64,000 nt of DNA from Apiotrichum sp. Y4204 (Eukaryota; Basidiomycota; Tremellomycetes; Trichosporonales; Trichosporonaceae), in contig JAMYHL010000016.1 of the NCBI GenBank assembly GCA_025531455.1, forward strand, positions 186,001 through 250,000. The letters run 5' to 3'. The position numbers were made by a program, and so were the translations under genes. Positions 11,465 to 21,899 of the stretch are shown piece by piece. A model generated the notes under the pieces. That model was not told the origin of the DNA. It made no database searches and saw only the letters and a list, made by a program, of their open reading frames with translations. Each line of letters opens with the position of its first letter. Position 1 is the stretch's first letter.

Positions 11465-12074
11465 ATGTCGAGTCGTGAGTTTGTCGGTTCTGGTTTGGTA
11501 CTGAGCTAACCTTAAGCTACTATCCCAGCAACTTGGTGGCGACGACTGAGTTGGGCACCTCCGGAGGACATTAATCCGGACCATTTCCGAGCGCTACGAA
11601 AACGCGGTTTCACACGGCAGGAAGCCCATGACGCGCTCACAGAGACGGGAGGCGATCTTGACGCGGCCTTCCACGCTGCAATTCGCTTACGGCACAAAAC
11701 GCATACGGGCTCGCCGTACCTGTATCCGGGTTACGATCTGTGCGAAAGTGTGAGGCAGCAGTACGAGGAAAGACGAGCCAGCATTCAAGCGCGCCGAGAC
11801 AGCATCCCGAATGACGAGCAAGTGGTCGCCATGAAGGCAGAGGCGGTGGAGCAATGGCGAGAACGTAATGCGGCGTTCGTCGGATCGCCTCCACGGGCAT
11901 CGAATGTCTCGTTACCCAGCAGCAATGATGGCCCGATCGGTGGCAAAGGGCCATGCGTTCATTGGTGTTGTCCTCGCGATGTCGGTAACAATAGCAGTAG
12001 TAGTGGGCAACCACAAGGGTTCGAGGGGAAAGCGTGACACAGCTGTTCGGCGCTCGGTCCATAACTATAACTAA
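11465..12074 (+). CDS. Small UBA-domain protein with C-terminal membrane anchor, unknown function
   Basis: I do not recognise this family. Exons 11465..11474, 11529..11864 and 11920..12074 give 166 aa in frame. Residues about 22-55 (DHFRALRKRGFTRQEAHDAL followed by TETGGDLDAAF) look like a UBA ubiquitin-binding fold. The middle is charged and helical (VRQQYEERRASIQARRDSIP). Residues about 128-145 (AFIGVVLAMSVTIAVVVG) form one membrane segment, followed by a basic 21-residue tail, as in tail-anchored proteins. The start exon codes only four residues up to the splice. The second intron (11865..11919, GTAATG..CCCAG) is inferred: without it the frame runs to a TGA at 12037 and lacks the membrane segment. 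The intron also has no clear branch site, so the C-terminus is less certain than the UBA region. Confidence 0.6.
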
Positions 12075-12157
12075 TGCTCGCCACAAACACATGTATGTAC
12101 ATTGTTGTTACAACTACTGGTCTTCCTGATAATGGCGAGACGTGCTATCATCATCCC

Positions 12158-13835
12158 TCAAGCAAGCATCAAATCGTCACTAGCACCTGTGGTCACAACG
12201 CTCTTCCCAGCCTTCTCCACTGGGGCGGATCCTGCACGTCTGTGGCCGCGACGATGTGTGACAACCGTCCAGTTCGCTTCCTCCTCACCTTCTTCCTGTA
12301 CTACTTCCAAGCTGCTGCCCTGGCCGCTTTTGGGCAGCATGATCGCGTCGTCATCGGCATCATGTACTAAACTGCGAAGCTTGCCTGGGCCCAAGGGACT
12401 GACGAAATCGAACTGTTTGAGAGAGGGAGCGGGACTAGGTGACCCAAACGGAGCCGTTTCGTCGCCGTTGGGCAGCACTCGAGGTGGGGTGTACGTCAAG
12501 CCGCGAGGACGTGGACTGAACTCCCCAGCGCCATTGAAGATGCCATTTCGACGACGCTCCATCCGCCTGGGTGAGCTGGACCGATATGGAGCTGACAAGG
12601 CGGGACGAATATAAGCGGACATTGATTGGGAGCCTTCAGCCTCCAGGTATCGTCGAGGTGGCGTTGTGGTGGTTGAAAGCTTGAAAATGCCGCCTCGCTC
12701 GCTTGGGCTACCATCGATTTTCTGCACGTTGTGACTGGTGGCAACATAGGTGAACGGCACGATTGAAGCTGTGACGCGACGCTTCCGCGGCTTGCACTGG
12801 TCGTTGTCATCAAGTTCTCCCAAGCCTTCAAGCTCGGTGTCGGCCGACTTGGTCACTGCCTTGAGACGACGTTCACGCTCCTCCGCGAGCGCTCGTAATT
12901 TCTCAACCCGGCGCTCTTCGTTGAGCCAGTTCGTAAACTTGAGCCACTGTTCCTTGTCCGCCTTGACCCTAGCGACCACGTCGTCATCACCGGCACCCGG
13001 ATGTGATCGGGCATGCGCGGCGGCTGTTTCTCGATGAGCTGCCACCATGTCAAACGTAGTAGGGTTTGAGGCGTGGTTGAATGCGCTGAGCAATTCGGTC
13101 GACGCCAGTAGTGGAGGTGAAGGGCGTACACTCAATGGCACCATCCGCGACTTGATAGTCACTGCCCTGTAGATGTCAGTAGCCAAACAGGTCCTGAACG
13201 CACGGCTCGATGTCTTCACTGTAAATGCGGACCGCGTAAAAATGGTTTCCGCGGGGAAGAGACCGTCCTTGAAGCGCAACTTTCTTGTCAATGACCTGGT
13301 GCGTAAGCACATGTCTACGAGCCACAATCGTACTTTACCCGGCCATATCCCAGCATTAGAAGGAAGCTCGACTAGAACCATATCTCCAGCTTTCGGGGAC
13401 CATCGCCGCCATATGAGTGCCTCCTCCGTATTCAAACCAAATGTGGCAATCGCGCCCGGATGAGAAGACTTGAGTGGTGCAGATCGGAGAGTGCAATCGC
13501 CACTGGCTGTATGATTTAGTCATAATCAGCATGAGTTGAAACTTACCAGTGTCATCATCCGCCATCGGGACCTCATTCTTAAGGCTGCTCGAGGATGCAC
13601 AGGAGAGATCATCCATGCTCTTCATAAGCCAGTATCGCATGCAAGCCTCATCCCATCTTCGCTTGATTACGCCATCGTTGAGCTTGACCCCAGCGGCAGA
13701 TTCAAATTTGGACGTGAGGGAAGATAGGCGAGTAAACGTCTCACACGCCAATAGGTCCAATGCCGCGTCCAGCGATGTGAGAGACGGTGTGGCGAAAGAT
13801 GTGGGCTCGCTCGAGCTGGATTTTCGCTTGGGCAT
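12158..13835 (-). CDS. PWWP-domain chromatin protein
   Basis: Exons 13835..13547, 13506..13334, 13295..13204 and 13166..12158 give 520 aa. After a Ser-rich N-terminus (MPKRKSSSSEPTS) and a helical segment, a PWWP domain starts near residue 125: GDMVLVELPSNAGIWPGKVI, then RGNHFYAVRIYSEDIEP. PWWP domains bind DNA and methylated histone tails, so a nuclear role is likely. Two introns of 37-38 bp interrupt the domain, and splicing them restores the motif. A coiled, charged stretch (WLNEERRVEKLRALAEERER) and a disordered Arg/Ser/Pro-rich tail follow. It could be a relative of fungal Pdp or Ioc4-type proteins, but nothing outside the PWWP fold settles this. It converges on the UBA gene with 83 bp between stops. 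Confidence 0.8.
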
Positions 13836-14605
13836 GGCGAATTGGTTAATGGGCGGCTTGAAGGGCGGCTTATCAAGACTTAGAAAGAACCGATACTCGT
13901 CCGATGCGTCACCGACTGCTACACACAAGATAGTGGTTGATCTTGTGGTGCAGGCGTTGTCGGGAATTAGGTTGTGTGGACGACAACCAGGGACCGGCGA
14001 ATACGATTGCGCGCCCGAGCAAGAGAAAAGAGACGATGAGAGAGATGCTGCGATTGACAGTGTTGATGTTTATGATTAAAGCATGTTGGCAAGTGGGGGA
14101 AGAGAGTGAGAACCGGATAGTGAGGGAGGGTTACACAAGCTCCAGTGTCCAGGTGAGCCAGGCGATGATGATCAATACAACAGACGGGGTGTGTCTGACA
14201 GCCGGAACCCCTTCGCGCCGCTCAACGTTCGGCGTTCCGCGCGGTCAACGTGTAGTGAGCATGGCTAAGCATGGCGAAGGGTTCAGGCCCGCCGCGCACG
14301 CCGCGCGGCCAGCACCCTTGCATGCGCGCATGCGCGCATGCATAATGAGGGATCAGGGATCACGGGATCACGGACGCAGAAACTCTCAGCTGGGCGCAGG
14401 AAGTCGTCGTACGCACAGTGAGTGGAAACCTCGTTGTATTAGGTAATTAACAATTCAGAGAAATGACGATATCGAAATGATGATTTGGGCCATGTTCATC
14501 ATCGCATCCTCACGGTTGACCGTATTGTAGCACCCACTACTGTCGACCTGGCAGTCTCGATTCGAACACTCGACGAAGCCGCTGTCTCCCTTTCACGATC
14601 TCAAG
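13836..14605. promoter_or_regulatory. Divergent promoter region, PWWP and DEAH helicase genes
   Basis: This 770-bp gap lies between the two starts. It contains a GC-rich CGCG-dense segment at about 14210-14345 that includes a 24-bp palindrome, and a run of repeated ATCACGGG/GATCAGG motifs at about 14348-14372. No coding potential is supported. Confidence 0.55.
14319..14342. repeat. 24-bp perfect palindrome of alternating purine-pyrimidine
   Basis: TGCATGCGCGCATGCGCGCATGCA is self-complementary and alternates purine and pyrimidine throughout, so it could extrude as a cruciform or adopt Z-DNA. It sits inside the divergent promoter, about 260 bp before the helicase ATG. Confidence 0.85.
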
Positions 14606-17600
14606 ATGGGGAAGAAGAAATTGGCTCTCAAACGTACGTGCTTGCCATCAAGGGCTTCACGAACGAGCTCTGACGACCAGCTGTTCAACGAGGTTTTGCG
14701 ACAACTTCGGTTCCGACCCGGAAAGCCAAGGAAGCTGCGGCTGCGCGGTTGGAAGAGGAGGCCTCTGCTGCTCAGAAAACGGAACAAGTCACACATGAGA
14801 GTACGACAGAGGGCGCGAAACCGAACGAACATGACACTGTACGAGACACATGGGACAGCGACGAAGCAATTGAAACGGCGCTGTATCAAGGTCTCATAGA
14901 CAGACTGCAGGATAAAGGCCAAAAGGAAGTGTCTCGGATCCTTAAGGCGAGTTTCATATTACGCGCCTGTTCTGACGGTTAGCTCATCGACTATGAGAAA
15001 CGATTCGCCTTGACCTTCCCCCGCCTTGAGCTCAGTGAAAAGGTCGTTAACGAAATCTTGACATGCGCCGTCGAAGATGAGTCGGCCGGGACTGTCAAGG
15101 GTCTCCCGTCCACTCCGAGTTCCCAGGAGGAGGATAAGACTCTGTTGAGACTTTACATTACCTATGAAGTCCTTCGACAACTGGGCTTTTCTGAGGAACG
15201 CGTTTCCCAGTGTATCAGAGAAGGCTTAAGCGACGGGGACGGATGGGCTGAAGGCATTGAATGGGTGCGTGATCGAGCGTCATTTACTGTGGTTCTGTCT
15301 GACGACGCCATCAGATGTGGCTCCACCTCGACGAAGAAGAATGCCGGCGAGCTGGAGAATGTAATCACAGTAAAGAAGGTAGGTTAAAAATGAAAGATTG
15401 TCGGAATCTTGATTGCAACATAATCTGATAACGCAGAGTCCTCGCCCGATCCTTTGTTGGTCGGTGTGGAGTCGAGCAACAACTTGGAGCCGGCAGAAGC
15501 GCCCACACCCCCACCAGCTGAGGAGCCTGCGACTTTGCAGAAGCCGACGCAGCCGGACACCAGCCCGACACCAGTAGAATCCCTCTTTCAATCTCTTGGG
15601 ACATCTGATTCCGAGTCCGGTTCTGATTCTGATGAGGAGCCTGATCTTGGCCGGGTGAACCACACATGGGCGTCTCTCATGCTCGATTTGGACGTCCTCA
15701 AACTCCAAGCAAATGTGGCTCAGAGCAAAGGAAAGGGTGGGAAAAAGGCAAAAGGTGGTCGCGCTCAGATGGAGACTCCTGAAATGGTCAAGTTGAAAGC
15801 CAAACTTGCAAAGTTGGAGAAAGATTACATGTTCAGCAAGAAGGATGCCAGTAGGTTACACGAACAGCTTGACGGCCTAAAACTAACATATTTCAAAGAT
15901 GCTATCTTCAAGACACTGAAATCAAACCGTGACATGAACGCTGTGGAGGAGAAGCTCAAGGGAAGCGCGGCTTCTCAGCCTGAATCCTCGGTAAACTCAC
16001 CATCCGAAACACAGGCAACATCCATTAGCAATACGCAAGCTTCGTCGGCTGCGGCTACACTTTCATCCTCACCGTTTGACAGTGACGGAGAGGACGGCGG
16101 GCTATTCGGCAACATGCTTGATGAACCAGAACCCAGTGCTGAGCCTGCGGGCTCCGCTAATACGACAATCGCGGTTCGTGAAATGCCTATACCAAAACAG
16201 TTTGCGTTCACGAACAACACCCCAAAGGCCCTTCTCGGTCTGGCACTATCGAAAAGTTCGAATCAGGCCGTGACCTCGTACGTGAAGCTCTCCAACAACC
16301 CGCGGGTGGCACGTTCTGGTCTTGAGGTGCAATGGTCCACGAGCAAACGGCGTGTGTGGCGAATGGTTGATCTTGCGTGTACCAGTTTTGAAGAGGCGGA
16401 TAATTATGTCGCAACACTTGCCCTCAACGAGCTTGCGGCATCTGGAGATCTCATTGGGGTTAATTGGCGCACAATGCCACCAGCTTATCGGGAGTTGTGG
16501 GACGAGTTGGAAACCGCACGCAAGGAGACGCTCAACATCGAACAGAGGGCGAGGTGGAAGGCGGTCAAACAGCTGTTTGATGACAAGACTCAAGCTTCTC
16601 TCGACACGACTGGGGCCGGGTCCCGGCCGAGCACTTCAGCTGCACAAACCTCCAAACGATCGCAGCCAACAACTTCCAAGCCGCCAGACCAACTTCAAGC
16701 CGCCTTTCAGAAGCGGGTCACGTCGGCTGCCTATCAAAAGATGCGACGCGAACGTGACTTGCTTCCTATCGCGCCGTTCCGACAGGAGATCGTCGACGTG
16801 CTTGACAAGTCGCAAGTGTTGGTCTTTAGCGGTGAGACCGGATGCGGCAAGTCCACTCAGCTTCCGTCCTTCATTTTGGAACACGAGCTCTCTCAAGGTC
16901 GGCCATGCAAGATCATTGTGACAGAGCCGCGTAGAATCAGCGCCATGTCCCTTGCGCAGCGTGTATCCGCTGAACTTGGCGATGGTCCAGGGGAAATGGG
17001 GACTTCCAAGTCTCTTGTGGGTTACTCGATTCGACTTGAGTCGAAGATGTCCGCCAGTACCAGGCTCGCATTCGTCACCAATGGTATCGCGCTCCGCATG
17101 CTTGAAGGAGGTGGTAACACTGGCGCCGACGGCAATTCGTTGGATGAGGTCACACACATTATTATCGACGAAGTCCACGAGCGGACCATCGAGTCAGACT
17201 TCCTGTTGATCATCCTCAAGGAGCTTATCACCGTTCGTCCCGACCTCAAAGTTATTCTCATGTCTGCTACTGTGGACGCCGAAAAGATTTCAGCATTCTT
17301 CGGCGATTGCCCCTTTATGACAGTTCCGGGTCGCACATTCCCCGTCAATGTCAATTACCTCGAAGATGCCGTCCAAATTGCGGGATGGCATATTGACGAA
17401 TCGTCTCCGTACGCAGTTTGGGCTCGAAATGTTAAGGCAGGGGCCAAGCAGCTAGAGTGGACGGAGGAAACCGCGCCAGATGAGGAAGACGCGGCAGAAA
17501 ATGATCAGCCTTCCGATACTACGAAGCCCCCTTCTGATCCGACGAAGCTACCCGCTAGCCGATACTCTCCACGTACAGTTGAAACTGTCAACCTCCTGGA

Positions 17601-19478
17601 TTCGCGAAAGATTCCCTACGATCTCATTGTGCGACTTTTGGAGCGCATAAGTTTGGAGGATACCGAATATGCTCGTTTCTCGGCTGCGACGTTGGTATTC
17701 ATGCCTGGCCTCGCCGAAATCCGTAAGCTCAATGATATGCTTCAAGGCCACCCTGCATTCGGAACAGCCGATTTTGTCATTTATCCACTTCACTCGTCTA
17801 TTACATCTGAGGGTCAAAACGCGGTGTTCCAATTGCCTCCCCCTGGCGTGAGAAAGATCGTCATCTGTGAGTATCCAAGAGGAATGGAGCTGACGCCAGC
17901 TACGAACATCGCAGAGACGGGTGTCACCATCCCTGACATTACATGTGTCATTGACACCGGTAGACAGAAAGAGATGAGGTAAATCGCTTGCGAATGTTGG
18001 CGACCGCTGACCATAGATATGACGAGAAGCGACAGCTTTCTCGTCTGGTGGATGTGTACATTGCCCAAAGCAACGCGAAACAGAGGCGTGGTCGTGCCGG
18101 GCGTGTTCAAGAAGGTCTGGCATTCCATCTCTTCACGAGGGCCAGACATGATACTGTGCTCGCAGAGCATCCGATTCCTGAGATGCTTCGTCTCTCCCTT
18201 CAAGATCTTGTACTTCAAACGAAAATCCTCAAGATTCCGTTGGGTAACACTGCCGAAGACGTACTCCTGCGTGCTCTTGACCCCCCTTCTTCGAATAACA
18301 TTCAGCGTGCGGTTGCGTCTTTGGTGGAGGTTAAAGCCTTGACTGCAAATGAGGAGATTACACCTATGGGACGACTGCTCAGTAAACTTCCGACAGACGT
18401 TCATCTTGGAAAGTTCCTCCTGACGGCGACGTTGTTCAAATGCCTCGACCCAGCGCTAACATTGGCGGCTGCCTTGAGCTCGAAGTCACCGTTCCTCTCT
18501 CCATTGGGGTACGAATCTCAGGCCTCGGCTACCAAGCAGGGTTTCGCTGTGGGAAATAGCGACTTCCTGACCCTTGTGAACGCTTTCGACAGTTGGAGAC
18601 GGGCGTCTGACAATCAAAACTTCGTGCGGACGTTCTGCAAGCGCAACTTCTTGTCGCATCAGAATCTGCAACAGATTGAGGAATTCCGTCAACAGCTCCT
18701 CTCGTATGGCAACATGAACGTTTCTTTACTAACAACGGCGCAGTTATCTCATAGATGCGAACTTCGTTCCGAGTACACCGGAGCTGAAACAGGAGATAGC
18801 CAAGTGAGTATTTCCTTGCGCATAGCCCTGACGCTCCTCAGAGCTCGCTACAGCCGTGGTTTCCGTACGCGATTCGTCTCTGTTCCTTCTGAGGTCAACG
18901 TCAATGCCGAGAAGACGCACATTCTTGAAGCAGCCTTGGCGTCGGGGTTGTATCCCAAGATCCTTACTCTCGATAACGGGGGTTTGCGCACCATCTCAAA
19001 CCAACAGCCAGTCTCGATAGTAAGAATATCTTGTCGAACGCCATCCCTAACATTCACAGCACCCCAGTTCCGTGAACTTCCGGGTAGCGAAGAATGAGCT
19101 GGACACCAACTATTTGGTCTATTTCAACCTCATGCAGTCGAGGAAGTTGTATGCTTGGGAAGTCGGCCCAGTTGGCAATCGCGCGTTGGCCTTGGTTTGC
19201 GGTGATATTGCGGATGCCAAGGTAAGGAAACGACTACAGAACAACTCTAACCCACACAGGTGTTTGCATCGTCGCTGCAGCTTGATCGCAAAATTCGCTA
19301 CCTGGCTGATCCGAAGACCGTCCTCGCGATCAAGCTACTTCGGAACCAGTTCCACACCGCGATGTCCACCAGAATGCGCGGGCGGGAACTGACAGCTCGG
19401 CAAAAGGAGTGGTTCGATCTTGGGCTGAGTTGTCTCGCCACTGAGGAATTAGATACTCCAGCATTGCTAGTGACATGA
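14606..19478 (+). CDS. DEAH-box RNA helicase of the DHX29/DHX57 type with UBA domain
   Basis: Large ATP-dependent RNA helicase, likely acting on ribosomes or mRNA. Exons 14606..14633, 14681..14946, 14983..15378, 15439..17866, 17900..17978, 18017..18703, 18744..18803, 18842..19019, 19060..19221 and 19260..19478 give 1,500 aa. It starts MGKKKLALKPVQRGFATTS. A UBA-like segment (YEVLRQLGFSEERVSQCI) precedes a disordered region, then the helicase core: Walker A GETGCGKS (about residue 694), TEPRRISA, DEVHER (about 806), SATVDAEK (about 838), TNIAETGVTIPD and RRGRAGR. The C-terminus has the HA2/OB-fold region of DEAH helicases. Length and order fit human DHX29/DHX57 and yeast YLR419W. Intron 14947..14982 has a GC donor, and intron 17867..17899 is 33 bp, free of stops, and splits the motif before TNIAETG. 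Confidence 0.92.
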
Positions 19479-19572
19479 TACCGATTGTCATCGCCAAGTT
19501 GAGTGATCCATAAAGTATGCAAGTTACATGTGGTTGACAGGACAAAGAGGACTTAGGGCCGTGCTACGTTAT

Positions 19573-20193
19573 CTACTCCTTACTTTTGCCTTTGCTGTCG
19601 TACTTGTTAGCCTTGCTCGCATGGCCGTGCGTATGTTGCTTCTTTCGAGGACGCGCCGGTCTGTGCCGAGTGAGTTGTGGAGCCGCATCAGGTAACTAAG
19701 CAACATACCTTGCCCGACCATCTCCGCCGCCACCATCAGACTCGGAGCTTGCTTCCTCCATCTCAACTCCAGACGGAGGGCATGCACGTTGAGAGGAGTT
19801 GCCTTGAGCCGCTGCGCCATTTGAGCAGTCATGGTCATCGTCATCAGAGCATGAATCGGATTCGGAGGACGATTCATCGTAGCGTCGGGGCTTATGGTAG
19901 ATGCAGCAGACTACAGGATCAGCGGATATGATGTCGGACATTAACTTACTCTTCGACTTCTTCTTTCCCATCCCTTCATTGTCGACCGTTTCTGCCGACC
20001 ACATGACCCGCTGGCGGCGAGTGGGGCCGCCTCGAAGACGGAGAACACCGACTGCGTTAGGAGTTCCTTCCCGACTCAGCGGCGGAGAGCCACTGGATTG
20101 CGCCGCATCGTTCTCTGCCGAGGGCGTGACAGTCATTGTGCGCGAGCCAGTCGCATCGGTGTTGGGGGGTGGCGCTTGTGTTGCCTCCATCAT
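19573..20193 (-). CDS. YPI1: Type 1 protein phosphatase inhibitor Ypi1 (inhibitor-3, PPP1R11 family)
   Basis: Small, mostly disordered regulator of PP1 (Glc7), nuclear in yeast. Exons 20193..19950, 19910..19709 and 19660..19573 give 177 aa. The diagnostic block is [20 protein letters not shown], which includes the PP1-binding RVxW motif, followed by [20 protein letters not shown] and [12 protein letters not shown]. Splicing the 39-bp intron 19911..19949 restores KSKICCIYH. An acidic Ser/Asp stretch and a basic Lys/His-rich tail ([14 protein letters not shown]) close the protein, and the second intron (19661..19708) is needed for that tail. The start has two adjacent ATGs (20193 and 20190), and either could be used. 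The gene converges on the helicase gene, with only 94 bp between stop codons. Confidence 0.92.
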
Positions 20194-21899
20194 AGACGCT
20201 GTATAGATGGTGGTGGTGGTCTATGGAGTGAATGTCGATGTAAACTCCGATGCCTTTCTGAATGGCCTAGATGTTGCTGAGGTGTCGGAAGCCCGGAAGC
20301 TTAAGGATGATGGAGGATGCCGATGGTCGATGATGCGTGATGCGCGTGATGCAGATTGATGACTGAATGTAGAATCAGGGCCCTTCCGGAACAGCACTTT
20401 TTAGTGCATGTCGGGGGGTGCTAGGAGCTAGGAGCTAGGATCCTTTTGCCACCAAAGATCACGTGAGATTACTTAATTTGCTCATCATTCAGTCAAGTTT
20501 TCTATTCGTTCTCGAAGACAGACCCCAGGAGACCACCAAACGTCATTGGGTCATTGGGGCACCCTGCACTCCTCAACCTCTGATCCTCATATCCTCTGAC
20601 ATTTGATGCATGTGTCAACTTATTCCACATACTACATACTCACAGCACCACACTCGGCCCTAATCAATGTTACGACTATCGTGAAGCTATATGATTACTT
20701 GACGCCTGTGTCTTGCTGCTATGTGGCATACGGCTTGTGGCCTTGTGGGGCACTAGAGCACTAGAGCTCTTTTGTCCTGTCCCTCAATTTTTTCTCATTT
20801 TTTCTCCGCTTTTTTTTTTCGGTCTGGCTCCGTTTCTTGTTCCTGATGCACGCCCTGCGCCCTCATGCACCTTGTGTCGTCGTGCCCTTGCGCGCCCTTG
20901 TGCCCTTGTGCCCCGGCGCCCCGCCTGTTGCTGCCCCTTTTGCGGCCACTACACACATTGCGCACATTGCAATGCGCAATACGCAATATCGATGCACACA
21001 TCCCGTGCACAATTTTTTTTTTTTTACGCATTACAAAATTACACAATAATTACACCCAATCCCTCATCCCCAATTACCCATTTACAACTGGGCCGTGGAG
21101 TCCACCTAATAGCCTAATAGGCCAGAGAATCCAGTGATCCAACGAGCTACTGTACAGTCAGCGGAGCCAGCCAGCCACATTTCACAGCTCCGACCCACAA
21201 GGGGGAGCTCCGACTGCGCCCCTCCCTCCCGCTACCGGCCTACCAGCAGCGTACGCACCACCACTGGCTGCCCAGCTGCCCAGCTGCCCAGCTCCCTTGC
21301 CCCCCCCCGTCCAGCCAGCTGCGCGCGGCTGTCCTGTCCCTCCCACTTTTCGTCTCCGTCGTTTGCTCCTTACCTCACCACCACTCCGAGGACACACACT
21401 CACAGGTCGTGTCCTGCAATCACCACTCACCTCTTTCTCACTCTCTCCCTCTCCCCCCACCTCGACTTGCTCAACGTCGTTTAAAAGCGCTTTGCCGCAC
21501 CAAGTCCTCGCTACACCAGGACTTTTCCCCCAGGACGACGACCTCTTTGGCCCTCGTTCATCGCCCAGTGGCCAAACCCCCACACCCACTAGCACTTGAA
21601 AAAGTTTGTCCGTTGTGCATTCTCGCTCGCACGACAACGACTTCTCGTCCATTTTCCATCTGTCGTCCGTGGTAGAATAACTCTGCCTCTATCCGTGACA
21701 GCAGTAACTCTGGATCGGCGCTCTTTTTCTCCTCCCTCGGTGTGCATATTTCACAAGTCGGCCACAACGCCCAGACTTGTCAAAGTGCCCTAACGTCCCG
21801 CCGCTCCTCTCCGAGCCCCCTTAATATTCTCATCACCACCTCGAGCTCACCCTCACACCATTGGCCAACATTTCCTCATTGTCAAGGACACACACGCAA
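20194..21899. promoter_or_regulatory. Divergent region with long ATG-free leader of eIF4G
   Basis: No gene is supported here. Plus-strand ATG is absent from about 20995 to the eIF4G start at 21900, although CAT is frequent, so only the coding sense lacks start codons. The stretch is C/T-rich with a T run at about 21013-21025, a C run at about 21300-21308 and repeats of GCCCAGCTGCCCAG at about 21266-21292. Farther upstream there is GCTAGGAGCTAGGAGCTAGG at about 20430. This looks like a long 5' leader for eIF4G. Confidence 0.6.

Noticed and set aside
13549..14446. Plus-strand frames of 176 and 169 codons near the PWWP gene
   Set aside because: They overlap the first PWWP exon on the other strand and the divergent promoter; there is no recognisable domain and no plausible start.
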